Positions 43,641-54,190 are shown, counted from the stretch's first letter. The stretch: 64,000 bases of DNA from Lunularia cruciata (GCA_948567375.1 OX419756.1:49454552-49518551), one strand, 5' to 3'. Notes: a model not told the origin generated them from the sequence alone. Translations and numbers: made by a program.

Positions 43641-46600
43641 ATGGGGAAACTTCCGGTTTTCTTTGGCAAGGATGGAGAAGATGTGGAGGCCTTTGTGAGA
43701 GACTTCAAGAGAGCTTGCATAGGAAACAATGAGAGGAGGAAGAATGAGTGGGCCTCATTATTACCAGATTTCTTTGAGGATGCAGCACTTACATGGTATG
43801 AGTCAGAATACCAAAAGAGAGAGAGGAGAGAGGGGGAAGAGGAGTCTTGGGAGACTTTGACTTCAGCACTCATTGAGAACTTTCTTCCTGATGAGAGTTA
43901 TGAGATATTGATGAGTGAGGTTACATTTCTCAAGCAAGGAGATGGAGAGAAAGTGAGGGTCTATGTGGAAAGAGTGGAAAAGTTGGAGTCCAGATTTCGC
44001 ATAGTGTTGAGGAAGGGTGGGGATGATGTGGAGACTACAATGATTGGCATAGGGGCCATGCTCACCAAGAATTTTGTGGGAGGATTGAGACCACAAATTA
44101 GAAGCAAGGTGAGATATGAGAAACCTTCTTCCAAGGTTGAAGCTATCAAGATCGCAATTCGTATGGAGGAGAGTTTGGAAGGGGATGAGAGTGATTTGGT
44201 GGTGAAGGAGGTTGTGCATCCTCCTCAAGGCTACAAGTATGGTGGAACTTTTGATACTTTGGTGACAAGGGTTGCACCACAAGTAGTAGTTGCTCCAGTT
44301 CTTGCACCTCCACCAAAAGATCCACTCCAAACCATCACAGAACAACTTGCGGATCTCAAGATCAATGTGGTGCAATTATGGGAGAAGAGAGAGGTGGATC
44401 AGAATGTAGGGAGAGGGCCTAGGAGTTATGGAAACCATCCATATAGAGGAGGCCAACCAGCCAACAATTTCAATGATAGAAATTGTTTTGGTTGTGGGGG
44501 AAGAGGCCATATCCAAAGGAATTGCCCAAATTCCACTTACCATGGAGGAAGGGGTTATGAGGGAGCCAATAGAGGGAAAGAGGGAGGTAGTGAAACCCAA
44601 GTGGCTCCTAATCCCAACAAAGGTAAGGGGATAGCATCCATAGATGTGGTTGAGAGCAAGTATGAGAAGGGAGAGTGCTCAAACTCCAAGGGTCCTAATT
44701 TGGAGCTTTTGGCACAAGAGAAGAAGAGAGCTCGTTTTGCAGAGGATGTTCACTCTTCTCAAGGATTTACTTCAAGCAAGGATACTCCTATGTCTACTAG
44801 GAGCACTCGCACCTCAACACCATCAACAACAAAGACTCCAAGGAAGAAGTTGGGGATGGAGGACTTCTTGATCTCCAAGCAACAATGGAACTACAATGTG
44901 TTGGAGGATGTTGGTAGTCACAAGGCTAACATCACAGTGGGCCAATTAATTGCTTTGAACCCTACCTTGAGAAAGGAGCTTAGAGGTGGTTTGAGTTCTA
45001 CAAGGAGCAAGAAGAAGAAGAAGGCAAAAGTTCCAATATCAATAGGGGTGGTGGATGCCAAGCCAGCACCATGGGAAGCTTGTGAATATGCCTCCAAGAT
45101 TGATGTGAGAGTGAATGGTCACAACATCAAGGATGCATTGGTTGATGGAGGATCAGCAGTGAATGCCATGTCAGAAAGGTTGATGAAGAAGTTGGGTATG
45201 ATACCCTCAAGAGCTTCAACATTTGTGGTGAGCATGGCAAACAAGCAACAAGTTCGACCAGTAGGAGTGATGGATAAGGTGGTAGTTTCAGTTATGGGAG
45301 TTCAAAATCTCATGACTTTCCAAGTCTTGAAGGATTCAAGCTATGACTTACTTCTTGGGAGGCCATGGTTGAGAGCAGCACGCACAACTGATCGATGGCA
45401 CAAAGGGTACTTAAGGATTGGGCCATCAAACCATAGAGTCACTGTTCCTGTGACTAACACCACCAACACTTCACATTCAGATACCCCATCTTCTGATTAT
45501 TGGGAATCAGATTCTGAAGAAGGAGCTTCAGGTGTGGACACAAGCATGGAAGAGGAGACTTCCACGGAGGAGGATGAATCTGAATCTGATTCAGATGTGT
45601 ATCCCTTGTGTGCTATGGATTTTGCACCTAAGCCAGAGGTTTTGAAGGACCCAGATAAATCACCATTGACACTTGAGGAGGTAGAGAGAAGGTTATCTAC
45701 CCTCAAGTATGGCCCAAATGTTACCAAGGAGGAGAAGGTGAGATTTGAGGAGATTTTCCGCAAGTTCATCCATGTGTTTGCTTTTAGTTACAAGGATTTG
45801 AAGGAAGTCACCTTGGAGGAGCACAAGATAGAGGTGGAGTCACATGCAAGACCAATCCGCCAAAAGCAACGTCGCATTAGCCCACCAATATCTTTGGTTG
45901 TGAAGGAGGAGATTGATAAGCTCAAGGAGGCTGGATTTATCTTTGAGGTGGAGAATTCAGAATGGGTGTCTCCAATTGTCATTGTGAAGAAAAAGAATGG
46001 CAAGCTTCGGGTATGTGTGGATTACAAGAAGCTCAATGCTGTTACCAAGAAGGACTACTACCCATTGCCATTCATTGATGAGATCTTGGAGGAGGTTGCA
46101 GGTCATGAGAGGTACAGTTTTGGAGATGGTTATAGTGGATATAACCAAATCAAGATTGCACCAGAGCATCAACAACTCACCACATTCACCACACCTTGGG
46201 GAACTTACGCTTTCAAGGTCATGCCTTTTGGGCTTTGCAATGCTCCAGCCACATTCCAACGGTTCATGAACAAGGTATTTGAACCTTTCATTGGGAAATT
46301 TGTGAGAGATTTCATTGATGACTTTTGTGTCTATGGGAGCAAGGAGGAGCACTTTGAGCACCTAATCAAAGTCTTGCAACGCTTGGATGAGGCAAATGCA
46401 TCACTCAACCCAGAGAAGTGCATTTTTGGATGTGAAGAAGGTCTACTTTTGGGGCACATCATCTCCAAGGATGGAATAGCAGTTGATCCTGAGAAGGTGA
46501 GGAAAATCTCAGACCTTCCATTCCCTTCAAGCTTGACAAAGTTACGCCAATTCTTGGGAATGGTTGGGTACTATAGGAGGTTCATCTTCTCATTTTCCAA

Positions 46601-48467
46601 CAAGGCTTATGCATTGACCATCTACATGAAGAAGGGTGTAGATTACATGGTGATTTTGGAAGACAAGGAGGCTCTCAAAGCTTTTGAGGAGCTCAAGCAA
46701 TCCCTTGTTGTAGCTCCAATTCTTGCTAAACCTGATTGGAGTAAGCCTTTCATCCTCTACACTGATGCTTCTAATGTAGCTATAGGATGCACTCTTAGTC
46801 AATTAGACCAAGATGGGCATGATCATCCAATAGCTTATGCTAGTAGGCAGATGGTTTCAGCAGAGAAGAACTACTCTGTCACAGAGAGAGAAGGGTTGGC
46901 AGTGATCTTTGGTCTCAAGAAGTTTAGACACTACTTGATTGGAGGGAAGGCCACAATTGTCACGGATCACAAGGCTTTGAAGTACATCTTCAACAAGCCT
47001 AATGTTGAAGGGAGACTAGCAAGGTGGATGATTCTCTTGTCTGAGTATGACTACACAATTGAGGATAGGCCAGGAAAGAAACATGCAAATGCTGATTTGT
47101 TATCTAGAGCCTATGATCATGATGGAGATGAGCCAGTAGATGATTCCTTCCCGGATGAGGAGCTCATGACAATCTCAGTCACTCAAGAGGTTCCAATGGA
47201 GTACAAGGAGATTGTGGATTTTGTGACAAGAGGTAACTATCCAGAAGGGATGCATGCTAGGGAGAGGAAGGCCCTTGCAGCAAGATCTAGACCTTACACA
47301 ATGGTGGATGATATTCTTTTTCACCAAGGAGCAGATGGTCTACTTCGAAGAGCAGTGGGTAAGGAAGAGTCTATCCTACTCATAAAGGAGTTTCATGAAG
47401 GTTTAGTATGTGGAGGACACTTTGCAGGAAAGGTGACTGCTTTCAAGATTCTAGATGCAGGTTACCATTGGAGAGGGATTTTCAAGGATTGTCTTGATTA
47501 TTGCAAAACTTGTCATGTTTGTCAAGCTTTTGCTAGAAAGTCTACATCCACTCCACCACTTAGATCAATTCCATTGCTAGGACCCTTTGAGAAGTGGGGA
47601 ATTGATTTTGTAGGACCTCTCAATAGAACCCCAAGGAACAATCGGTACATTGTGGTAGTTACTGATTACCTTACCAAGTGGGTTGAGGCTAGACCATTGA
47701 GGGACAAGAATGAAGATGAAGTGGGTAGATTTCTTTATGAACGCATTATCACTAGGTTTGGATGCCCTTTGGAGTTGGTTTCTAATAGAGGAGGAGAGTT
47801 TACAGGAAGCATTACTACAGCCATGCTACGACATTTCTCTATCACACATAGAGTAACTACATCCTATAAGCCAAATTCCAATGGCTTGGCAGAGAGAACC
47901 AATCAGACCTTGTGCATGATGTTGGCCAAAGATGCAGAAATGGAGGGGGCTAAACATCATTGGGACAAGAGGATTCATGCAGTTTTGTGGGAGTATAGGA
48001 CAACCATGAAGACTTCCACTGGATATTCTCCATTCCAATTGGTGTATGGTATTGAGTCTACCTTACCTATTCACTTTGATCTTCCTACCTTCCAAAGCAT
48101 TCATAGGAGATTGAAGAAAGCACAAGGAAGTGATGCAGAGAAGTCAAGGAAGGATCAACTCATGGAGTTGGAAGAGGCAAGAGCAGTTGCTATGGTTCGA
48201 GTGGAGCAAGCCCAAAGGAAACAAAAGGAGAGCTATGACAAGAGGCAAGGCAAGAAGAAGGTGGAGCCTTTCAAAGAAGGTGATTGGGTAATGTTGTTTG
48301 ATTCCATTCGATTCAAGAGAGTACAAAAGAAGTTTTTGCCTAAGTACTTTGGACCTTTCATAGTAGAGAAGGTGTGGGGAAATTACACTTATGATCTCAA
48401 GGAGTTGGGAGGAAGACACTTTGATAGGATTAACCATGATAAGTTAAAGATGTACCATAGAAGGTAG
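43641..48467 (+). CDS. Family A gag-pol polyprotein (gag, protease, RT, RNase H, integrase)
   Basis: An uninterrupted 1608-residue ORF. Gag is about residues 1-300 with knuckle CFGCGGRGHIQRNC at 282-295. The protease has D502 in VDGGSAVN (a DGG variant of the DT/SG site) and YDLLLG near 568-573. RT has GDGYSGYNQI, MPFGLCNAPATFQRFM and FIDD at 891-894. RNase H has LYTDASNVAIG and VTDHKALKYI. The integrase zinc domain has H1252, H1260, C1288 and C1291. The catalytic core has D1322, then Asn at 1382 where Asp is expected, and E1418 with the typical 35-residue spacing. GPF module KYFGPFIVEK lies near the C-terminus; no chromodomain. The Asn should disable strand transfer even though the ORF is otherwise intact; the old copy at 1-1994 has Asp there. 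Confidence 0.95.
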   Translation: MGKLPVFFGKDGEDVEAFVRDFKRACIGNNERRKNEWASLLPDFFEDAALTWYESEYQKRERREGEEESWETLTSALIENFLPDESYEILMSEVTFLKQGDGEKVRVYVERVEKLESRFRIVLRKGGDDVETTMIGIGAMLTKNFVGGLRPQIRSKVRYEKPSSKVEAIKIAIRMEESLEGDESDLVVKEVVHPPQGYKYGGTFDTLVTRVAPQVVVAPVLAPPPKDPLQTITEQLADLKINVVQLWEKREVDQNVGRGPRSYGNHPYRGGQPANNFNDRNCFGCGGRGHIQRNCPNSTYHGGRGYEGANRGKEGGSETQVAPNPNKGKGIASIDVVESKYEKGECSNSKGPNLELLAQEKKRARFAEDVHSSQGFTSSKDTPMSTRSTRTSTPSTTKTPRKKLGMEDFLISKQQWNYNVLEDVGSHKANITVGQLIALNPTLRKELRGGLSSTRSKKKKKAKVPISIGVVDAKPAPWEACEYASKIDVRVNGHNIKDALVDGGSAVNAMSERLMKKLGMIPSRASTFVVSMANKQQVRPVGVMDKVVVSVMGVQNLMTFQVLKDSSYDLLLGRPWLRAARTTDRWHKGYLRIGPSNHRVTVPVTNTTNTSHSDTPSSDYWESDSEEGASGVDTSMEEETSTEEDESESDSDVYPLCAMDFAPKPEVLKDPDKSPLTLEEVERRLSTLKYGPNVTKEEKVRFEEIFRKFIHVFAFSYKDLKEVTLEEHKIEVESHARPIRQKQRRISPPISLVVKEEIDKLKEAGFIFEVENSEWVSPIVIVKKKNGKLRVCVDYKKLNAVTKKDYYPLPFIDEILEEVAGHERYSFGDGYSGYNQIKIAPEHQQLTTFTTPWGTYAFKVMPFGLCNAPATFQRFMNKVFEPFIGKFVRDFIDDFCVYGSKEEHFEHLIKVLQRLDEANASLNPEKCIFGCEEGLLLGHIISKDGIAVDPEKVRKISDLPFPSSLTKLRQFLGMVGYYRRFIFSFSNKAYALTIYMKKGVDYMVILEDKEALKAFEELKQSLVVAPILAKPDWSKPFILYTDASNVAIGCTLSQLDQDGHDHPIAYASRQMVSAEKNYSVTEREGLAVIFGLKKFRHYLIGGKATIVTDHKALKYIFNKPNVEGRLARWMILLSEYDYTIEDRPGKKHANADLLSRAYDHDGDEPVDDSFPDEELMTISVTQEVPMEYKEIVDFVTRGNYPEGMHARERKALAARSRPYTMVDDILFHQGADGLLRRAVGKEESILLIKEFHEGLVCGGHFAGKVTAFKILDAGYHWRGIFKDCLDYCKTCHVCQAFARKSTSTPPLRSIPLLGPFEKWGIDFVGPLNRTPRNNRYIVVVTDYLTKWVEARPLRDKNEDEVGRFLYERIITRFGCPLELVSNRGGEFTGSITTAMLRHFSITHRVTTSYKPNSNGLAERTNQTLCMMLAKDAEMEGAKHHWDKRIHAVLWEYRTTMKTSTGYSPFQLVYGIESTLPIHFDLPTFQSIHRRLKKAQGSDAEKSRKDQLMELEEARAVAMVRVEQAQRKQKESYDKRQGKKKVEPFKEGDWVMLFDSIRFKRVQKKFLPKYFGPFIVEKVWGNYTYDLKELGGRHFDRINHDKLKMYHRR

Positions 48468-48506
48468 AGAGACCTTCACTTTGAGGACAAAGTGAAAACT
48501 TAGTCC

Positions 48507-48515
48507 GGGGGTAAA
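48507..48515 (+). other. Polypurine tract, family A
   Basis: GGGGGTAAA ends directly at the 3' LTR start. The same place at 2032-2041 in the first copy reads GGAGTAAA. Confidence 0.7.
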
Positions 48516-49194
48516 TGTAACACCCATTTGTGCATGTGTGTGGTATTGTGATATTTAGCTTGGTATTACAAGTACTTAAGAGATATTATTTATATAGAGA
48601 TAAAGGATGGTTCTATATTAGTCATGGTTAGCTAAAGTTAGTCATAGCTAAGATAGATGGGACCTTACTTTAGAGGAAGTAGGAAAGATGAGCACCACTA
48701 TTTTGGATTTTAGTGTGTTGACTTGGTATTATTCCTAGGTGTTTGGCTTTGGGGAAAGAGTTGAGAACTCTTGGGCCCGCAAGCCTTTTTGTTTTGGATT
48801 CTTCTTTAGTCCAAGGATAGCCCATGTGAAGGAATCCTTGCTTTAGTGGTTGGGTCAAGATAAGAGGAATATGCCCATGTGAATGGATATTCCTTTCTAC
48901 TTTTTGACTTTACTTGACTTTTAGTCTAGTAACTTGAGTTACTACAGTAATTAGTAACTTTGGTACGTAACTATTTCACAAGTATATAAACAAGGAGTGA
49001 GGAGGTACTCATCATCCTTTCATTTGCAACTATCTCTCTCTCATTGAGTTCTCTAGTGAGCAATGTCTTGAGTCTTGGAGTGTTAGCCTTGGAGGAGTAT
49101 GATGGAGTTGGGGTTCCTTGCCTTCTTAGTCCATGGTGCGCTACCATAATAGCCATCAGAGGTTCATCCTGAGTGAGAGACAGGCCGGCTCACA
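48516..49194 (+). repeat. Family A 3' LTR
   Basis: 679 bp, identical to the 5' LTR except at 48946. It is followed by GTCC and then family M sequence. Confidence 0.98.
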
Positions 49195-49198
49195 GTCC
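49195..49198 (+). repeat. Target site duplication GTCC (right) of nested family A element
   Basis: Partner of 41389-41392. Confidence 0.85.
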
Positions 49199-49929
49199 AG
49201 TTGTTGAATCCCATCATAAGCACGATGTAGAACCTCTCTGGGTAAAAGGTTTGTCCACCAAAGACGAAGACGATGAGCCCGTGATCCCACTCTGGCTGCA
49301 TCTAACAATACAACAGGTCCCATCCAAGAATGGACCTGATGTGTACTCGCCACCACTCTAGTACAAGAATCACCCATCAAGAGAACGTTCTCCAAAAGGT
49401 AAGCTGGAGAAACAGACTGATGAACCTGGAGATGTCGTAGTATCTGTAACATCTCCCAAAACACACCAGAACGAGGATCCTGAAGACCCAAACCACGACC
49501 TGCACGTGTATGTCCCTGACATGGCCATCCAGAAATCACCAAGTGAATAGGCCTATGTCTCTCTAGGTCATGCGCCCCCAGTAAGGAAAGGTCTCCTGGT
49601 AAGGCCTTTTGGTAACCTCTGACTGCTGACATCGGTAATAACTCCAAATACCAATAGGCCAAGTGTGCCACATGATGTAGAGAGACTCGCCTAGCAGTCT
49701 CATCTCTCTCTACATACAAGTACCTCTGTACTTGAATACCCGCCTGTAACACCGCAGCTAGTCCGGTGCTGATCCCACCAAACAACTCCAATAGGCATAT
49801 CCCCTCTACTGGATGCTGCCAAGCAATGAGTGTGGTATCCAGAGGTGTCAAAGCAATCGCCTCTGGAGGCTCATCCTCACACTCATCCCCTGATGGTATG
49901 AAGGCTCCACTCCAAGCCTGCTGCACCAA
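49195..49929 (-). pseudogene. Cytosine-5 DNA methyltransferase domain (Dnmt3-like), N-terminal part, family M
   Basis: The domain would transfer methyl from S-adenosylmethionine to cytosine C5. Counting from the Met at 49929: motif I LLELFGGISTG (46-56, AdoMet binding), followed by a Dnmt3-like GIQVQRYLYVE (64-74, with motif II E74); motif IV SGWPCQG with the catalytic C137; motif VI LLENV (E180); motif VIII GSRAHRLRLWWTNL (HRLR at 219-222). Motif order is the normal one, not the rearranged order of plant DRM enzymes. At residue 246 the frame runs into the nested family A LTR, which supplies a false tail of 11 residues. Upstream the same frame joins the protease, interrupted by stops near 49932 and 50011. 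All catalytic residues visible here are intact. Confidence 0.88.
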
Positions 49930-50009
49930 CTAATCTGCATGCTGCTGCAATGCCTCCTCTGAACTCCACAATGGAACATCCAAGGTGGATGGAACAATCC
50001 CACTCGTAC

Positions 50010-50562
50010 TTCATAGCCGAGTGATCTCCTCTGGTATTGGAGTATCCTCTGCATGGGCATTCCCCTCCAACAAGTCACCAGGCCAAGTGACTGCACCGCT
50101 GAAAGCCAAAACTGATGCTGCCATGGTCCCGGACTGTAGTGAGCCAAGACTGCCACTACTAAAGCGTACTGGTAGGCAACATACCCGTCCCTCACCAGAC
50201 TGCCAACCAGGTCTATAAGAGGTTGTCTCCTCCCAATAGTCAATGCTGAAACCCATAGGGTATAACACTGCTCCCCCAACTAGCACATCATATGACTCAA
50301 CTATCGTCGCAATAGCTTGAGCTCTCACCACCGAGCTATTAGTCGGATGACCAGGCTGAACCTAGACAACAAGCTCCCCACGTGTGATGTATTGTGTTGA
50401 ACCACCACCTAGAGATGTCTGGATCTGAAATGGACACCTCTCCACATCGGTCTTCCGTAACTCCAGACCAACAACTGCAGCCTTCCCCAACATAAGGGGC
50501 TTCGCACCAGAGTCTAACAAGACTCTTTGCGGTGTATAGACCTTCCTTGAAGGTCCTACCAA
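50010..50562 (-). pseudogene. Aspartic protease, family M
   Basis: The frame shows the active site RVLLDSGAKPLMLGK and, after an in-frame stop near 50361, YDVLVGGAVLYPMGF, which corresponds to the conserved YDVxLG segment of retropepsins. It is in phase with the methyltransferase downstream (50562, 50331 and 49929 are multiples of three apart). The methyltransferase therefore sat in the same polyprotein, directly after protease. A frame change separates it from gag. Confidence 0.85.
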
Positions 50563-52601
50563 ACAAAAATCCCCCTCTGGTTATCCAATAGGACAACACC
50601 AGGTGTAAACCGCGCTCTCTCAAAGGCCGGTCTAGCTGGCAACTCCTCCAGTCTAGTCACTGCTGCCTGCCATAAACCACTGGTCGCTGAACGGATCCCA
50701 TGCTCCTCAACCAAGTCAGCTCCACTACCAACCACCTCTGCTCTAGTAGTAGGAACTGCACCATCCCTACTCTCACACAACGTGGCAGCCAACCGGAACA
50801 CTGGGGCCGGGTCAACTCCCAATGTAAACATGTCACTGGCTGAAAACAAAGGATGCCGCATAATCAGCTGAGCCGCCCCCAACATCATGCTAGACTCAGT
50901 CTGTGTAGTAGCAGGTGGCTGAGTAGCAGGTAGTCCATCATGTACTCCATCACCACCTACCACACCTGCACTAGGACATCTAGGAACCATGGATGTTGTC
51001 TGCAATGCCTTAGATAGCGTGAAAGACTGGGGAAGTCTGACTTTTCTCCCAACCTCTCCTCTCTGTGGGTCCAACTCCACTGATGCTCCTCTAGGCTCTG
51101 GAGCATATACTGCACTCCTAGTCACTGCTGCAAATGCATCCACCTGTGCTGCTCCGCACATGAAGTCCAAAGCATCTCTATCACCAGCATATGAGGTGGA
51201 AGCCCTAGCACCCGAATCTGATCTCCTCTGAGCAATAGCCATACTAGCTAATCTCTGCTCCAACTGCTCAATCCGAGTAGCCATAGCTGTGTCAGAAGTA
51301 AGGGCAGGTACTGCACCTCTACTAGGTGTAGATCCTCTACCACCACCTCTACCACCTTGTCCTCCATGAACTGGAGCTCCTCTACTACCTGCCATAGCAG
51401 CCCTACCACTTCGTAACTCAGGGTGTAGGTCAAAACACCGGTCACTAGTGTGACCAAATATGTGGCAATGCTCACACTGCCTCTGTGCTGGCTGTGATGC
51501 ACCAGAGGTATCAGGTCCACTGCCCTGAGTACACTCTCTCCTATGGTGAGGTCCACCACAAGTCCAACAAGCAACACCACCACTCACTGGCTGCTGCTGA
51601 CCCAAAAATGAGGGTAAGGGTCTAACTCCACTAGGCCCTCCACTCGCTCCATAGGATCTGGGCTGTCCACCCTGTCCTCAAAAACCAATTGGGCGTGGTG
51701 CACTTTGCTGCACTCTAGAAGAAGTCACAGCCGTGGATGAGGTCTCCCTACCAAATCAAGATGTCACCACTCTCTCCTCCACCATGTTGAGCTCAATATG
51801 CTCAGCCAAACCAAAGACTACTGCCAAAGTGGGCAAAGTAGCCTGCAACAACGCAGTATCACGAACTCTACGTTGCAACTCCCTGTCTAGTATCCCATAC
51901 CAAAACTGGACTGCTTAGGCCTCAATAACTCCCTGAGTGAAACTGATCAGCCGCCTCATGCGAGTATATGCCTCGCGTAGGCTCTCTCCAGCCTTATGCT
52001 GGAACTCCTGCAAGCTCCTCAGCTTGTCAGTCCGCACTCCTTGGTAGTTCTGCCTCAAACATAGGAAGAACTCCACCATGGGGTTAAACCCCGGTACCAC
52101 ACCACCTCTTGCAGCGGTACCTCCACTCGTAGTAGCACTATCTCCAGCTAGTGCACCTCCACTAGCTCCACCAACACTACTCAAGCTAGAACTCGTGGGT
52201 ATAGCCGATCTACTCCTGGCTATCGAGCCTGAAGTGATGGAGACATAATGTAGAGACCAATACTGTCTCCATAACTCAATCTCCTCCAAATGAGCTCTCC
52301 TAAACTCATGGTAGTCATCCATTGGCGGACCCTCTAGATGCTGAAACAACCCCTTCCATGCCATGAAGGGTGTGAACAAAGTTGGGTTCCGCATCTGCTG
52401 CAGATCACACCAACTATCAAACTCTTGGATGAAGTCATCCAACTCAATGGTACCCACTGTACCAGAGTAACGCCTAGGGCCTTTGGAGGCCCCATAAATC
52501 TCATCCATGTCCCACAACAACGGTGCGGACACACCAAGTGCACTCTCAACTGAATCAGCTCTTGTGTCAAACTCCAACTCAGAGTCAATCTCCTCCCTCA
52601 C
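50556..52601 (-). pseudogene. Gag with two CCHC zinc knuckles, family M
   Basis: The Met at 52601 opens a 228-residue frame (LDDFIQEFDSWCDLQQMRNP, then LRQNYQGVRTDKLRSLQEF, typical gag capsid wording). Stops near 51915 and at two more places follow, then the same frame continues from about 51605. Two knuckles follow: CWTCGGPHHRREC and CEHCHIFGHTSDRC (CX2CX4HX4C), then a Gly/Arg-rich basic stretch and a long linker. The acidic start and basic C-terminal half fit a nucleocapsid-type protein. It ends by frameshift into protease. Confidence 0.87.
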
Positions 52602-53739
52602 TAGGACCTAAGATACAGGCTGATACTGAGCACCACTCCGAGTAAACCCAGTGCGTACTACAGGGCTAACTCCTCTGGAATCTCCAAAGAACTCCGTCGT
52701 GACCAAGTAACTACAACAGCAAACCCGAACCACCAACTGCAACCGCAAGTTGCAACCGCAAGTCGCAACCGCAAGTACCCCACCAAGTGCCAATACCACC
52801 ACGTGCCAACACCAACTAAACACCACCCACTAATGTAACTCTACCGAGATAACTACACTAAGGGAAAGGGCAACCTATGACCTGCCATCATAACACGCAC
52901 TCTCACGGTCTGCAGGTCATCACTTCCTGCCTCACCGGAGAGAAACAAAGGTAGTCTGACTGGTCATCACTCCAGCCTCACCACCGAGAGCACACCAGAG
53001 CACCAACGCTCAAAAGTCAGGGCACCTCACACAAACGTGGTGCACAAACAGGAAGCAGAGAATGGAGGGGATCCAATCACAAGAAATCTAAACAAAAACC
53101 CTCCATCTTATAACACAACACGGGACTGACTCTGCCACCATTTGGCATTTGACATAAGAGTAGTTCGTATCTAAGTCCTAAGCTACCAGGATCACCAAGA
53201 ATGGGATCAAACTGCCTCTCCTAGCCAAAGCTACATGTGTATAGATAATAGTGGCGCAGTCACTAGGACAACAAGTGAGGGTGGACCAGTTGGCTAGGGC
53301 ACCGGTCTAGGAACAAGAGATCTAGAGGTCAAACCCTATTGCGCACAATCTAGCAGGAAAGGCAGATTTTGCCAACCAATGACCAAGATCTACTCTAAAC
53401 TAGCTAGCCTCACGCCAACAAGCTGGCTTGCTGGCCCTTCTAGGCCTTCGTAGCCTCTCATAGCCCACAGCCCTATGCCTCAAAGCCTCGAAACGCCAAA
53501 ATTCGGCCAAATAAGGCCTTTCTTGTTGCCATTGCTCAAAAATTGCTCCTTTGCTCAAAATTTGGCCAGCGCTTCCGCACACGGTCCGCCTAACTACCAA
53601 ATCTGCATCAATTGAACAAGCTTCTACACACTAGGGAAACACAGAACTTGAATCGAGCTACCACAATCCACCGAGCTTGGAGATACCACCAACACTCAAC
53701 GTTCTTGCACCCGATTTCCCCCTGACTTCACTTCTCTGA
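52602..53739 (-). other. Family M leader (5' untranslated region)
   Basis: About 1.1 kb lies between the 5' LTR and gag. Matching sequence is found at 63544-64000 and, for the gag-proximal part (52860-53120), at 59430-59690. No small ORF of the family A/C leader type is seen. No clear tRNA primer site follows the LTR directly; TGGTATC about 40 bases in (53690-53700, minus) is a weak candidate. Confidence 0.6.
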
Positions 53740-54190
53740 TGTAATCAGATTGCTTAACATTCTTCACTCAACTCAACTCAGATCAATACTTGATCTGTCA
53801 CTCTATAAACTGCCAACAACTGGGCACTGATTACAGTCAAGCCACACCCACTCAAGCATAGAGAATCCAGGTGACGCTCGCCGGCCTCTGTCTACCATAG
53901 CCAGGAACTCGAAGGCTCAACATCAAAGAAGTGAGCTCTCTGGAGCTCACTTCAAAACTATACCCCCTGGACTTGAGCTAGCCTTGAAACCCTAACGGTC
54001 CCGCTGACGGCACACTTGACGGTGCAAATGGTGCAAAGTGACGGTGGGCCCCACCGTGAAGTCAGTACCCTGAACACAAAATCTAACCGTCGGAAAGTAG
54101 TCCTTGAGAAACTGCTAGAATAACTCTAACTACCATCACTGGAACTCCAGTGTCCGAGCGTCTAGATGCGGAACTACAAATGGCGTGACA
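53740..54190 (-). repeat. Family M 5' LTR
   Basis: 451 bp, TGTCACGCC to CTGATTACA on the minus strand. It matches 36891-37338 and 63090-63543. It lacks the 90-bp R1' that terminates the 3' LTR. Confidence 0.87.

Larger units (their letters stand above)
41393..49194 (+). mobile_element. Family A Ty3/gypsy retrotransposon, young and nearly complete
   Basis: A 7802-bp element with two 679-bp LTRs differing at one position, a degenerate tRNA-Asp primer site, three leader ORFs, one uninterrupted gag-pol ORF and a polypurine tract, flanked by GTCC. RT before integrase, the Athila-like RT wording (GDGYSGYNQI, FIDDFCVYG), the tRNA-Asp site and no chromodomain place it with non-chromovirus Athila/Tat-like elements (inference from motifs). 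It is inserted into the methyltransferase of family M. Other pieces of the family lie at 1-2228, 11423-12104, 58614-59303 and 60760-62325. Confidence 0.95.
36801..54190 (-). mobile_element. Family M: Ty3/gypsy retrotransposon with DNA methyltransferase and PHD finger
   Basis: The minus-strand order is 5' LTR, leader, gag with two zinc knuckles, aspartic protease, cytosine-5 methyltransferase, RT, RNase H, integrase, PHD finger, polypurine tract, 3' LTR. Its ends are fixed by a CATT duplication (36797-36800 and 54191-54194) and by the interrupted family C LTR that resumes on the far side. Of its 17.4 kb, 7.8 kb is a nested family A element (41393-49194). RT-before-integrase order makes it Ty3/gypsy. 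The copy is inactive: several stops and frameshifts, integrase substitutions and the nested insertion. Without the insertion it would be ~9.6 kb. Confidence 0.9.

Noticed and set aside
49195-49929. Reading the methyltransferase as a bacterial contaminant or a free host gene
   Set aside because: It is in phase with a gypsy protease upstream, its C-terminal motifs lie directly before gypsy RT across a nested insertion, and both element ends are defined by LTRs and a target duplication.
49195-49929. Assigning the methyltransferase to the plant DRM group
   Set aside because: The motif order is I to VIII then IX-X, whereas DRM enzymes have the rearranged order; the GIQV-RY wording after motif I fits Dnmt3 better. 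A phylogeny is needed to settle it.
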